DNA of 64,000 nt from CAZAQV01 sp964487255 (lineage in GTDB: Bacteria > Myxococcota_A > Polyangia > Polyangiales > CAZAQV01), in assembly GCA_964487255.1 (NCBI GenBank), contig CAZAQV010000007.1, positions 62,001 through 126,000 on the forward strand. The letters are read 5' to 3'. The notes beneath the pieces were generated by a model. It was not told the origin of the DNA and made no database searches. It saw only the letters and a list, made by a program, of their open reading frames with translations. Made by a program: the position numbers and the translations under genes. Positions 16,629 through 25,246 of this stretch are shown one piece after another (position 1 is the first letter of the stretch; each line of letters starts with the position of its first letter).

Positions 16629-16652
16629 CAGGGGTGTTATACTGTGCTTGGG

Positions 16653-17243
16653 ATGGAGCTGCGCATCAACCTCGTCTTTGTCGCGATTTTGGGCGCCATC
16701 GCCCTCTTCGGTCGCGCAGGCGAGCCCGAATGGGTGGACGATACGCGCATCAGCAGCTCACTCGTCGCCGCCGAAGACGCATTCTTCCGCGACCTCGGTG
16801 ACGCAGGCAAACCCGGGGTTGGCGCAAAGTCGTGGACCAAAGTCGAAGATCTTCGCGAGCTACTTAAAGCCTACGTCGACGCCGATCAACCCGCGCTCGC
16901 AGTTGCACTCGCTGGTCGAGCACGTGCACAGAGTCGGCGTGACCCTTACGTCACCTACCAACTTGCACGCGCATACGGGAAGCTCGGCCGTTTCGAAGAC
17001 GCCGCAGACACAGCGCGGCTTGCGCGAACACGCTGCGAAAGCGAGATGTATAGCTCGGAGCGCTTGACGGTTCCAAGAGCGCCCTGCTCCGTCCGACTCT
17101 TCGTCGCCATGGACACGCATGTGCGCGCGATGGAAACGCTCGTGCACTGGAACGTCGCCAGCCCCTCCGACTCGCGTTACGATCGCGCCTTCGAAGTCGT
17201 GCAGCGCACGGCTCGCCTCGCCTCCGTCGACGGCGGCCTGTAA
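16653..17243 (+). CDS. Membrane-anchored or secreted TPR-like protein
   Basis: A much longer frame runs from 16014, but it crosses the opposite-strand gene at 16041-16628. ATG at 16653 starts a hydrophobic N-terminus (MELRINLVFVAILGAIALFG), so it is preferred. The rest has TPR-like helices, including ADQPALAVALAGRARAQ and TYQLARAYGKLGRFEDAADTA, and two cysteines near residues 139 and 154. It is probably periplasmic. Its 3' end is 9 bp from the stop of the convergent lipoprotein gene. Confidence 0.6.
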   Translation: MELRINLVFVAILGAIALFGRAGEPEWVDDTRISSSLVAAEDAFFRDLGDAGKPGVGAKSWTKVEDLRELLKAYVDADQPALAVALAGRARAQSRRDPYVTYQLARAYGKLGRFEDAADTARLARTRCESEMYSSERLTVPRAPCSVRLFVAMDTHVRAMETLVHWNVASPSDSRYDRAFEVVQRTARLASVDGGL

Positions 17244-17252
17244 ATCGGACAC

Positions 17253-18335
17253 TCAGTCGCGGAGTCTTTGCATCGGGGCATGGTCGAGCCAGTACCGCCA
17301 CTGCGCATCGTCGTACTGGTAGGCAATCTCCTCGACCAGTTCGCCATCGCGCTCGCGCCAAGAACGCAAGACGCGTTCGTCCGGTCCAAACTCGATACTC
17401 CAGCGCCACTCTTCGTTCTCCCAAGTGCTACCGATCGACCAAGCAGAGGGTTCATACTCACCGGCCAACGTGCGCACGATCGTCTCTCGCTCGGTGATGT
17501 GCTCCGTCTGCACCGGGTAAAAGAAGAAGCGATCGCGCTCAAAATTTGGAACTGGCTCAAACTCCCATCGGCTCTCAAAAATCCCGTCACCGCTGCAGTC
17601 TTCTTCTTTCACGACACGCCCAGCGGGACGATAGGAGAAACGACGCTCGGTAGTGCTGGGACAGACTTCGTAAGGGTTGTCACACATGTCCATGAACTGG
17701 TCGCCGAACTCATCGTAACTGCACGCGCCAGAGGGCGAACTCAAATATTGGCGCGCTAAACGCCCCTGATCGTCATACTCGCGGAATGTGATCCGCGATT
17801 GGGGTGCGTGGGGAATCGATTGCACAGGAAATCCCCGTTCATCGTACAGGACCGTCGTTTCTAACGAGTACTGACTCGCTCCCCCATCCTGATAAGCATA
17901 GTGGCAGTCAATGCGCTCGTAGACGGGTCGCGCATATCCATCAACCTCGAACTCGTGTGTGCAGTCCGTGGTGTCTCCCCAGAAGTCCTCCTTGTAGTGT
18001 GTGATCCGTGTGGGTGCGGTTGCGCTGTAGAGGGCCGCCGGCGCGTTGATCGTCGCTTCGAGGGAACGATCCACTCCCTCTTGAAAACCATTTGGGCGCG
18101 CGTCGCGGAGGACCCAGCGGCAATCGGCACGACATTGGTAGCAGACGCCCCAACCGTCCGGACATCCCTCTTCGTACTCCAAGGATGGTTCACACGCCTC
18201 GTAAGCCTCGAGCACACCATTTCCGCAGCTTGATGGAACAGGCAGGGACATCGACGCCTCGAGGCCGTCCATGACGCACCCACTGAGGAAGGCGCAAACC
18301 CCAAGACTCGCCCACCGGTGCCATCGCGGAAACAC
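17253..18335 (-). CDS. Lipoprotein with DUF4215-like Cys motif and YD/RHS-like strands
   Basis: A signal peptide ends in the lipobox FLSGC near residue 20. Shortly after comes CGNGVLEAYEACEPS, the pattern that starts DUF4215-like cysteine repeats common in myxobacterial surface proteins. The remainder is rich in Tyr, Asp and Arg with repeated strand motifs such as LYDERGFPV, EYDDQGRLARQY and FSYRPAGRV. These resemble the YD/RHS-type repeat, though the copies are few and degenerate. It is likely an outer-membrane or surface lipoprotein. No toxin-type C-terminus is visible, so an RHS toxin role is not claimed. Confidence 0.65.
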   Translation of the reverse strand: MFPRWHRWASLGVCAFLSGCVMDGLEASMSLPVPSSCGNGVLEAYEACEPSLEYEEGCPDGWGVCYQCRADCRWVLRDARPNGFQEGVDRSLEATINAPAALYSATAPTRITHYKEDFWGDTTDCTHEFEVDGYARPVYERIDCHYAYQDGGASQYSLETTVLYDERGFPVQSIPHAPQSRITFREYDDQGRLARQYLSSPSGACSYDEFGDQFMDMCDNPYEVCPSTTERRFSYRPAGRVVKEEDCSGDGIFESRWEFEPVPNFERDRFFFYPVQTEHITERETIVRTLAGEYEPSAWSIGSTWENEEWRWSIEFGPDERVLRSWRERDGELVEEIAYQYDDAQWRYWLDHAPMQRLRD

Positions 18336-18469
18336 CCACCTTCAGACGTCTACGATGCTCAAGAGTTCCTCAGACTCAGTGCGCAAGTTTCGAACATTGT
18401 CGATGAAGCCGCCTCTGGCAGGTTACCCGCTTGGGGAACCGCCAAAAAGTTGGACGATTGCAGGCACTT

Positions 18470-19708
18470 GTGAAGACTGTGGAGGTGTTCCGAGGAAGCT
18501 CATCGCGGATCTGGCTAGTTTTGGCATGGCAGATGTCAGCGGTCGGCTGCGCGCAGCAATCCACCGAAGCCCACTTGGCAGTACCTGAGGCCGTCCATTG
18601 GGAGGAGGCCCAGCTAGTCGTCGAAGGGCGTGGCTTTCCCGCAGGCTCCAAAGGCGAGCTTTGCCTCGCGGGCCGTTGGCACCCACCCGATGGAAAGCCC
18701 GGTCACACCTTGGAGCGCTGCGTGGAGGCCTGGGCCCAAGCCGAAGATCAAGTCGTCGCCCCTTGGCCTTCCCAAGGCGCCTTTCAAGGTTCGCTCTCAC
18801 TGTCGTTCGAGGGACGGATAGCGACGGTCAAAGGCTCGCTCAGCAAAGCGACGTTTGCAGCCGGTGCGGGCGTCTCGCTGCCCCCGACGAGCGACGCGAT
18901 GCAGTCTTTTGACATCGATGCGTCGACACTCGCCGCCTGCGCGGCCCTGCTCTTGTTCATAATCGCCATCACGCGTACGCGTGCAGGTGCCGGACTCTTC
19001 CTCATCGGCCAAGCGGTTGGCAACCCATCTCCGGCGAGTGCGCGCGCCCTGCTTATCGCAACCGGCGTGTGCGTCGGCCTCTCTGCCGTTCATCTCGCGC
19101 TGGAGCCGCACTTGATCTGGCTCGGGCTGAGCTCCATCTGTCTGCATCCCGCGCTCTTGAGCTGGCTTCGCGGGCAGCGGACTTCGAACCGCTCGACGCG
19201 TTCGCTTGTGATGTGGGCGATTCTGTCAGCCGTGATCGTCGCATACCCCACTGCAGCCCATAGCTGGCCCACTGCGACTCGCCTGGTCTTGCTGTCATTG
19301 GGCATTTACGTTCTTGGTGCCAGTCACTGCTGGCTCAAGCATCGCCGCATCACAGACGAAGTCGCACTCGGGATCGGCGCGTGGTTCGTCGCCCAGATGG
19401 TCTCCGCGTCCCTGCCAGCCACCCTCGCTCTGTGTGTGTGTCTCAACTGGTCCACGCTGCGCACCGCACCCCTGTTTCACTGGACGCGACCGAGTTTCGC
19501 ACCGTGCGTTCTGGGGCTATCGTCAGCGGCCGGTCTTGAGGTTCTGGGCTGGCTACAACCGTCCGCCTCGCAGTGGTCTTTTCCGATGGGCCTGATCATG
19601 GTGATCGCTTGCGTCACCCGTATCGTCAGCGACGTGCAAGGATCGGCGCGCCAGCTTTCGCCGATCGGCGCGCCAGATCACACGCTTCCAGACCTGACGC
19701 TCGCTTAA
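18470..19708 (+). CDS. Polytopic membrane protein with lipoprotein-like N-terminus
   Basis: The frame opens with TTG at 18431. GTG at 18470 is preferred because AGG lies six bases upstream and the product starts with a basic, then hydrophobic, signal ending in AVGC. About 120 residues form an extracytoplasmic beta-rich domain with GRGFPAGSKGELCLAGRW and SLSLSFEGRIATVKGSL. The last 260 residues contain about eight hydrophobic helices. I do not recognise the family. The lipobox-like Cys may be acylated, or the segment may simply be a first transmembrane helix. It is divergent from the lipoprotein at 18335. Confidence 0.55.
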   Translation: MKTVEVFRGSSSRIWLVLAWQMSAVGCAQQSTEAHLAVPEAVHWEEAQLVVEGRGFPAGSKGELCLAGRWHPPDGKPGHTLERCVEAWAQAEDQVVAPWPSQGAFQGSLSLSFEGRIATVKGSLSKATFAAGAGVSLPPTSDAMQSFDIDASTLAACAALLLFIIAITRTRAGAGLFLIGQAVGNPSPASARALLIATGVCVGLSAVHLALEPHLIWLGLSSICLHPALLSWLRGQRTSNRSTRSLVMWAILSAVIVAYPTAAHSWPTATRLVLLSLGIYVLGASHCWLKHRRITDEVALGIGAWFVAQMVSASLPATLALCVCLNWSTLRTAPLFHWTRPSFAPCVLGLSSAAGLEVLGWLQPSASQWSFPMGLIMVIACVTRIVSDVQGSARQLSPIGAPDHTLPDLTLA

Positions 19709-19759
19709 CTACAGCCTTTTCAGTGACTGCAGGGATTGGTCCGCTCTCTGCATTCAAAC

Positions 19760-21253
19760 ATGTGCATGTTGGTTCGCGTTCACACAGGGACTCTTGTCGG
19801 TATCGATGCCCACCCCGTCTTCGTTGAGGCAAACTTCGTTAAAGGGCTTCCTGGCTTCGATGTCATCGGTCTACCGGAAGCTGCAGTGCGAGAGAGCCGT
19901 GTGCGGGTCAAAGCAGCTCTCGACGCCAACGGTTTTGAGCTACCGAAGCGTCGCATTCTGATCAATCTCGCTCCGGGTGACGTTCGCAAAACAGGCTCAT
20001 CCTTCGACCTCGCGATCGCCATCGCCGTGTTGGCAGCCTGCGGTCGGTGCGCCGCGGAGCGACTCAAGAACACGCTCGTCGTTGGGGAACTCTCACTCGA
20101 CGGCCAGATACGCCCAGTTCCCGGCGTTCTTTCGCAGCTCCGGAGCGCCATCGACCGAGGATTAAGTAGCGCCATCATCCCGGAAGCCAACGGTGAAGAA
20201 GCCTCGATCGTGCGCGCGTTCGAGCCGAAAGTCGCACGCCACTTGCGCGAAGCGGTCGGCTTCTTGGATGGTCACCAGGACCTTCCCGCGCCCCAGGCTC
20301 GCACCTACCAGCTCAATGCGCTTGAAGACATGGCAGACCTACAAGGACAACCCATGGTTCGACGGGCGCTCGAGGTCGCGGCGGCCGGAGAGCATCATTT
20401 GCTGATGCTCGGCCCGCCGGGTGCAGGAAAGAGCATGGCTGCGAAGCGACTTGGGACACTCCTACCTGCCCCCACAGGCCAGGAAGCGCTTGAAATCGCC
20501 ACCATCGCAAGCGCATCGTCGAGCACCTGCCCCGGTCTTCGGCGAGGCAAAGCGAGGCCCTTCCGCGCGCCGCACCATCAGAGCAGCGCCAGCGCAATCA
20601 TCGGGGGAGGACAGCCCATTCATCCCGGTGAGGTGACCCTGGCGCATCGCGGCGTGCTCTTCCTCGACGAACTCGCTGAGTTTCGCAGAGACGCAATCGA
20701 GGGCCTCCGCGTCACCATGGAGGAAGGGGAAGTGTTGGTTTCGCGCGCGCGCGAACGCTTGCGGCTACCAGCGAGTTCCCTCGTCATCGCGGCGATGAAC
20801 CCTTGCCCCTGTGGCCACCAAGGAAACCCAAAGCGCGATTGCGTTTGCAGCGACGAGCAAGTAGCGCGCTACCGAGCACGACTTTCCGGACCACTACTCG
20901 ATCGCTTCGACATCCAGTTGCTCGTGCCTCCTGTCGACACTCGACTGCTGTGTAGTTCCAAGAAACAGGAGTCCAGCGCCCAGATTCGCTCTCGTGTGCA
21001 AAGCGCACGTCAGCGACTTCGGGAGGACTGGAGCGATATCCATGCTCCCGCAGATCTTGCGACCCGCTGCGAACCCGCGGCCCTGGACATGCTCGACCGT
21101 GCCTCAAAGAGGCTCGCACTCAGCGCGCGCGGCTACATCAAGGCCCTGCGCTTGGGCCGCACAATTGCAGCAATGGACAACTCGAAAAGGATCGCGCGCC
21201 GTCACCTGGCCGAGGCCATCCAGTACCGCGTGCTCGATCGGAAGTCCGCATAG
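19760..21253 (+). CDS. comM: ComM/YifB-family Mg-chelatase-like AAA+ ATPase
   Basis: The start at 19760 gives MCMLVRVHTGTLVGIDAHPV, matching the usual ComM N-terminus; 19766 and TTG 19736 are alternatives. The N-terminal domain has FVKGLPGFDVIGLPEAAVRE. The AAA+ core has Walker A GPPGAGKSM and Walker B LFLDELAEF, and MNPCPCGHQGNPKRDCVC is a ComM signature. The C-terminal helical lid includes SARGYIKALRLGRTIA. In Vibrio, ComM is a hexameric helicase that promotes branch migration during natural transformation. recA follows after about 60 bp on the same strand, so the two are probably co-transcribed. Confidence 0.92.
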   Translation: MCMLVRVHTGTLVGIDAHPVFVEANFVKGLPGFDVIGLPEAAVRESRVRVKAALDANGFELPKRRILINLAPGDVRKTGSSFDLAIAIAVLAACGRCAAERLKNTLVVGELSLDGQIRPVPGVLSQLRSAIDRGLSSAIIPEANGEEASIVRAFEPKVARHLREAVGFLDGHQDLPAPQARTYQLNALEDMADLQGQPMVRRALEVAAAGEHHLLMLGPPGAGKSMAAKRLGTLLPAPTGQEALEIATIASASSSTCPGLRRGKARPFRAPHHQSSASAIIGGGQPIHPGEVTLAHRGVLFLDELAEFRRDAIEGLRVTMEEGEVLVSRARERLRLPASSLVIAAMNPCPCGHQGNPKRDCVCSDEQVARYRARLSGPLLDRFDIQLLVPPVDTRLLCSSKKQESSAQIRSRVQSARQRLREDWSDIHAPADLATRCEPAALDMLDRASKRLALSARGYIKALRLGRTIAAMDNSKRIARRHLAEAIQYRVLDRKSA

Positions 21254-21313
21254 GCGAGTCGCAGCTTTTGGGTGCGCACAGCGGGCCCAACTTTTAACAA
21301 CATGGAGGAACGA

Positions 21314-22381
21314 ATGAATGAGAAAAACGCAGCAATCCGCGAGGCGGTGCGCTTTATCGAAAAACAGTTCGGCAAGGGTGCGATCATGGCCCTCGGCCAT
21401 AAGAAAGCGGAAGACGTACCGGTGATTCGAAGCGGGGCCTTGTCGCTCGACCGCGCACTGGGCTGCGGGGGCTATCCGAAGGGACGCGTGGTCGAAGTAT
21501 TTGGCCCCGAGTCGAGCGGCAAGACAACGCTCACCTTGCACGCAATCGCGGAGTGCCAGCGTGCAGGTGGCGTCGCGGCGTTTGTCGATGCGGAACACGC
21601 ACTGGACGTCACCTATGCAAAACGCCTGGGTGTGGACACGGATGCGCTCCTCGTCAGTCAACCGGACCACGGCGAACAAGCGCTGGAGATCGCTGAAACA
21701 CTGGTTCGCTCCGGAGCGCTCGACTTGGTCGTGATCGACTCGGTGGCAGCGCTCGTGCCCAAGGCAGAGATTGAAGGCGATATGGGCGACAGTCACATGG
21801 GACTTCAGGCTCGACTCATGAGCCAAGCACTCCGCAAGCTGACCGGCATCTCGCATCGCACACAGACAACACTATTCTTCATCAATCAGATCCGTCACAA
21901 GATCGGTGTGATGTTCGGTTCTCCCGAGACCACGACCGGCGGCAACGCTCTCAAGTTCTACAGTTCGGTCCGTCTCGATGTGCGGCGCATCGGCGCGCTC
22001 AAGTCAGGCGAAGAGGTCATCGGAAACAAGACGCGTGTTAAGGTCGTCAAGAATAAGCTCGCGCCACCGTTTCAGACCGCCGAGTTTGACATTCGTTATG
22101 GAACCGGTGTCGACGCTTGCGGCGACCTGCTCGACCTCGCTGTTGCTGCCGACATCGTCAGCAAGAACGGCGCCCACTATAGTTGGGGCGAAGAAAAACT
22201 CGGTCATGGTCGCGAAAAAGCACGCGAAGCCCTCGACCCAGCGAAGATGGAGAAACTGCGATCTGCGCTTTTTCCAGCGGCTGGCGAGAAGAAAGACGCC
22301 GAACCCTCAACCGCCGCTAAGACGGACGCCAACAAGACCAGCAAACCCAAGCGCCCGTCGGTGGTCTCGGCTAGAGCCTAG
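21314..22381 (+). CDS. recA: Recombinase RecA
   Basis: ATG at 21314 has GGAGG five bases upstream and gives the normal 355-residue RecA. Visible motifs are Walker A GPESSGKTT, AAFVDAEHALD, LVVIDSVAALVP (Walker B), loop L1 EIEGDMGDSHMGLQARLMSQ, the FINQIRHKIG strand and L2 GSPETTTGGNALKFY. The tail is rich in Glu, Asp and Lys. RecA catalyses strand exchange and triggers LexA cleavage. I see no obvious LexA-type palindrome in the 60-bp gap after comM, so expression may depend on a promoter upstream of comM. Confidence 0.98.
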   Translation: MNEKNAAIREAVRFIEKQFGKGAIMALGHKKAEDVPVIRSGALSLDRALGCGGYPKGRVVEVFGPESSGKTTLTLHAIAECQRAGGVAAFVDAEHALDVTYAKRLGVDTDALLVSQPDHGEQALEIAETLVRSGALDLVVIDSVAALVPKAEIEGDMGDSHMGLQARLMSQALRKLTGISHRTQTTLFFINQIRHKIGVMFGSPETTTGGNALKFYSSVRLDVRRIGALKSGEEVIGNKTRVKVVKNKLAPPFQTAEFDIRYGTGVDACGDLLDLAVAADIVSKNGAHYSWGEEKLGHGREKAREALDPAKMEKLRSALFPAAGEKKDAEPSTAAKTDANKTSKPKRPSVVSARA

Positions 22382-22399
22382 ATCAATTCGAGGCGGGTT

Positions 22400-22425
22400 G
22401 GTCGATCACTCGTACGTGATCGGCC
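22400..22425. terminator. Strong hairpin between convergent recA and lipoprotein genes
   Basis: GGTCGATCAC pairs with GTGATCGGCC (10 bp, one G-T) around the loop TCGTAC. It lies 19 bp after the recA stop and spans the stop codon of the convergent lipoprotein gene. Only a loose T-rich stretch follows, so it may work as a bidirectional terminator or RNA-end stabiliser. Confidence 0.5.
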
Positions 22426-23377
22426 ACTCGTCTTCACTTACCTGATCGAACGGAGCGTCGTGGCGAAACTCTGGCGGCTCTCCGATGCGTTGAGTAAGTC
22501 GCGGGTCCGGTTCGTAGTTCAAGTTCCTTAGAGTTCCAACGGCAAAACGCAGCTGCCAAGAGTGATCAATTAGCTGGTTGGCGTCAAACCGCATATTGCC
22601 TTCGGTGCCAATGCCATCACCATACATGACCGCGCTATAACCGTTTCCCGGAGGCAGAACAGGTGCGAAGACTACATTGAAGGGATCTGATTGAGGCACG
22701 CTGCCAAGATGATAAAACGTCAGCGCACGACCGCTACTATTGACAACTGAAAGTTCGAAGGCGTTTCCGCCGTGGGCTCCTCCACCGAATCCGATGAACC
22801 GCATTGAAAACGTTCCACCGACATCCGCACCTATGGCGCTGAACTGTTCGCTGACGTCGATATTAATGTCCGGAGGGGGTCCCAGACGTATCGTACCGTC
22901 AGGACATAGCTGAGGTAACCAAGCTCGATCCGGTTTGCAGCCTTCAGGCGCACCTGGCTCTTCACAAGAACTCTTGCCCTGGTAACCCTTAATTCCATTG
23001 GTTTCGATTACGGCAAGAGCCGTGTGCTGCCCCGCAAGGATTGCATCGTTCATCACAAAAGTACGAGACGTCTGCTGCAGATCGACGACAAGTGCTGACA
23101 AGATGAACTCAAGGCCCTCTCTGCCCTGCGGAACTCCGATCAATGCCACAGAAACGGCATTGAGACGCTCATCGTCAACCGGCCAGTCGCGGATTTGAAT
23201 CTTGGCGTCTACGAGCGTGTCAAAGACAATCGCCGTACCGCACTGCTTCATTGTCCCGTCGCCACCCGAGTCTATTCCGCCGTCAGTCCCATCGGAAACT
23301 TCGTAGTCGTCGAGGTCGGTGATGATGCTGCAGCCACCGAACAGGACGAACAAGCCCAGAAACGTAGTAGGTCGCAT
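22406..23377 (-). CDS. Lipoprotein of unknown function
   Basis: ATG at 23377 is chosen over the longer frame to 23452 because it begins a lipoprotein signal (MRPTTFLGLFVLFGGC) and has a GGAG-type site upstream, inside the end of the preceding gene. An Asp/Gly/Ser-rich linker (DGTDGGIDSGGDG) follows, then a roughly 300-residue beta-rich domain with CGTAIVFDTLVDAKIQIRD near its start and a DUF4397-like feel (FELSVVNSSGRALTFYHLGS). The start lies one base after the stop of the TPR gene at 23379, so the two are coupled, as in the pair at 1144-3713. Confidence 0.65.
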   Translation of the reverse strand: MRPTTFLGLFVLFGGCSIITDLDDYEVSDGTDGGIDSGGDGTMKQCGTAIVFDTLVDAKIQIRDWPVDDERLNAVSVALIGVPQGREGLEFILSALVVDLQQTSRTFVMNDAILAGQHTALAVIETNGIKGYQGKSSCEEPGAPEGCKPDRAWLPQLCPDGTIRLGPPPDINIDVSEQFSAIGADVGGTFSMRFIGFGGGAHGGNAFELSVVNSSGRALTFYHLGSVPQSDPFNVVFAPVLPPGNGYSAVMYGDGIGTEGNMRFDANQLIDHSWQLRFAVGTLRNLNYEPDPRLTQRIGEPPEFRHDAPFDQVSEDEWPITYE

Positions 23378-23378
23378 C

Positions 23379-24263
23379 CTAGAAGCTCCCTTGAAGGACA
23401 GCGCCACAACCATCGCCGGTACAATACGCCGACGCCATGGGCGCCTCATCATCGTCAGGCTGTGCGACGAGATACCAAATCAGGCCACTCGCAGCGACCG
23501 CGGCGCCGCCAAAAATAAAGATGTCGGTGAGTAGTGCAGTAAGCTCAGCGGTGTCCTGCTTCGATTCCAGAAACTCCTCCTGACCCGCAGGACAGACTTC
23601 ATTCGGGCACGCATCTTCAAGCTCGCTGACAGTGCCGCGATTGATGATACCGGTCACGACGCCACCGACGACCATTGCACCGCCTACACCCATCAAGATG
23701 AAGGGCGCTGCACCGGGTCCATCGTCCACGTTCGAACCGGTCTGGGCGTTGCGTTTGGCTTCTGCTTCTTGCTCGGCTTTGAGTGCCGCTTCGCGCGCGG
23801 CCTCGGCTTCCTGCTCTTTTTGGCGAATCTCTTCGTCGCGGGCCTCAAGCGCTTTGAGCCGAGCTTCGAGGTTTTCGAGCCGGGCTTCGAGATTCTGGCG
23901 ATCGTCGATTTCTTTGGCCTCAGCCAAGTATTTGCGTAATGCCTCGGCGGCCTTCTTGTCTTCGCCAGCATCACGATAGGCGATATATGCATTGAAGAGC
24001 GCAATGGGCCGCTTGCTCAATTTGTAACTTTTCGAAAACTCGTCACCCGCTTCGCGAAAACGCCCTGCCTCGTAGTACTGAGAGCCCGTGCGGTGGTGGT
24101 TTCGTGCGATCTCGTCTTCGAGGTTTTTCTCGTCATCGACGATTTTGCTTTGATCGTCGTCCCCCTGGCCCGAGCCTTGCGCAAACGCGGAGGAAGCACC
24201 CAACAAGGCACTAGCCGCCACCAATGCTACCCGAAGCGACACGCTTCCCATTCCAAGTTTCAT
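23379..24263 (-). CDS. Secreted TPR and coiled-coil protein with two C-terminal membrane segments
   Basis: ATG at 24263 starts a signal peptide (MKLGMGSVSLRVALVAASAL ... SAFAQ). TPR-like helices follow (SQYYEAGRFREAGDEFSKSY ... ALFNAYIAYRDAGEDKKAAE), then a long Glu/Ala/Lys/Arg-rich coiled coil. Two hydrophobic segments are separated by a loop with two cysteines (CPNEVCPAG). The protein ends DGCGAVLQGSF. The order (TPR, linker, helix, loop of about 50 residues, helix, short acidic stretch, GAV..SF) matches the protein at 1144, except that a coiled coil replaces the PEGA domain. It is probably an envelope scaffold. Confidence 0.75.
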   Translation of the reverse strand: MKLGMGSVSLRVALVAASALLGASSAFAQGSGQGDDDQSKIVDDEKNLEDEIARNHHRTGSQYYEAGRFREAGDEFSKSYKLSKRPIALFNAYIAYRDAGEDKKAAEALRKYLAEAKEIDDRQNLEARLENLEARLKALEARDEEIRQKEQEAEAAREAALKAEQEAEAKRNAQTGSNVDDGPGAAPFILMGVGGAMVVGGVVTGIINRGTVSELEDACPNEVCPAGQEEFLESKQDTAELTALLTDIFIFGGAAVAASGLIWYLVAQPDDDEAPMASAYCTGDGCGAVLQGSF

Positions 24264-24307
24264 GGCCCGCATGCTACGAGAGTCCACGGATCGCGACAAG
24301 TTACAAC

Positions 24308-25246
24308 ATGCGTCTTTTCATTACAGATTCGGGTGATTTTGCACGAGACGCACTGTCGACTCGCCTTGAGGCCGAGCATTCGGTCACAAACGAGCAGCGT
24401 CCATCGCAGGAAGCCGTCCCATGGTCAGACCCGGACCGAATCGCGCGCGACCTCGAAGGCCACGACTGCGTGATCCATTTCAGCCGCCCGATTCCCACGC
24501 GCAGCACGCCCTCCGAGGAGAAATGGCGACTCGTTGCAGGGACGGAAAACCTGCTCAACGCATCGCTGGCGATCGGCGTTCGTCGCTTCGTCTTGATCTC
24601 GACCGCAGATATTTCGCTGCACCGTGCAGAGCGCATCAACTGGAACGAGCTGCGCGAACCGCCCAGAGAGAGGGTCGTCGGCGCCGTCACACGCCTCACA
24701 CGTTTGGCGGAGGAGATCACGCTCGGGTTCAACCTGCGAGGCCTCCAAACCATCGCATTGCGCCCAGCCTGGCTCTGGGGCCCCAACATGCCGGACCCAA
24801 GGAGCCAGGCAGAACAGCAAGAGAAACGGGGCTTGCGGCTTGTCGGAAACGGTGAGAACTACGTCGCCACAACGCACATCGACAACCTAACGCGTGCGGC
24901 CTCGCTGGCGGTGGCGACCCATGAAGAGGGGGTTGGACACGCCTACTACGTTTGCGACAACGAGATGCTGACCGCCGAAGAGTTCTTTTCGGAAGTCAGT
25001 CGTGCGCTCTCACTACCCGCCCCCGAACCCGGTCCACGACTTCGCTGGTCGTATGCTCGCGCAATGCTCGAAGAGCTGCGCCGTGGACCCGACCTGTGGC
25101 GCGTCGATGTCATCCGCAGAGGTCTGAGCACGGTCTTCGATACCTTGAGCGCGCACAAAAACTTGGGCTGGTCTCCCGCCGTCAGCTTTCGCAAGGGCAT
25201 CGCAGCAATGAGCCCAGAACTTCGACTCGTAACGCCTAGCCCTTGA
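24308..25246 (+). CDS. Degenerate extended SDR (NAD-dependent epimerase/dehydratase fold)
   Basis: The fold is that of extended short-chain dehydrogenases. A first beta strand is followed by the nucleotide-binding loop, then DCVIHF, RRFVLISTADIS and RPAWLWGP. Key residues are altered. The glycine-rich TGxxGxxG loop reads TDSGDFAR, and the catalytic YxxxK region reads TRLTRLAEE, lacking both Tyr and Lys. The protein may bind a nucleotide weakly or act as a regulatory or binding protein rather than an oxidoreductase. ATG at 24308 is chosen because homologous proteins begin at this strand. It is divergent from the TPR gene and its end overlaps the convergent speE by 11 bp. Confidence 0.75.
   Translation: MRLFITDSGDFARDALSTRLEAEHSVTNEQRPSQEAVPWSDPDRIARDLEGHDCVIHFSRPIPTRSTPSEEKWRLVAGTENLLNASLAIGVRRFVLISTADISLHRAERINWNELREPPRERVVGAVTRLTRLAEEITLGFNLRGLQTIALRPAWLWGPNMPDPRSQAEQQEKRGLRLVGNGENYVATTHIDNLTRAASLAVATHEEGVGHAYYVCDNEMLTAEEFFSEVSRALSLPAPEPGPRLRWSYARAMLEELRRGPDLWRVDVIRRGLSTVFDTLSAHKNLGWSPAVSFRKGIAAMSPELRLVTPSP

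Noticed and set aside
16014..16652. Long N-terminal extension of the plus-strand TPR gene (409-residue reading)
   Set aside because: It runs antisense through the membrane protein gene at 16041-16628 and has charge-rich, shadow-like composition. The signal-like start at 16653 is better.
17253..18335. RHS-type toxin
   Set aside because: The YD-like repeats are few and weak. There is no RHS core motif, variable C-terminal toxin or adjacent immunity gene.
21254..21313. LexA/SOS box before recA
   Set aside because: No palindrome resembling known LexA sites is visible in the gap. A site upstream of comM was not found by eye either.
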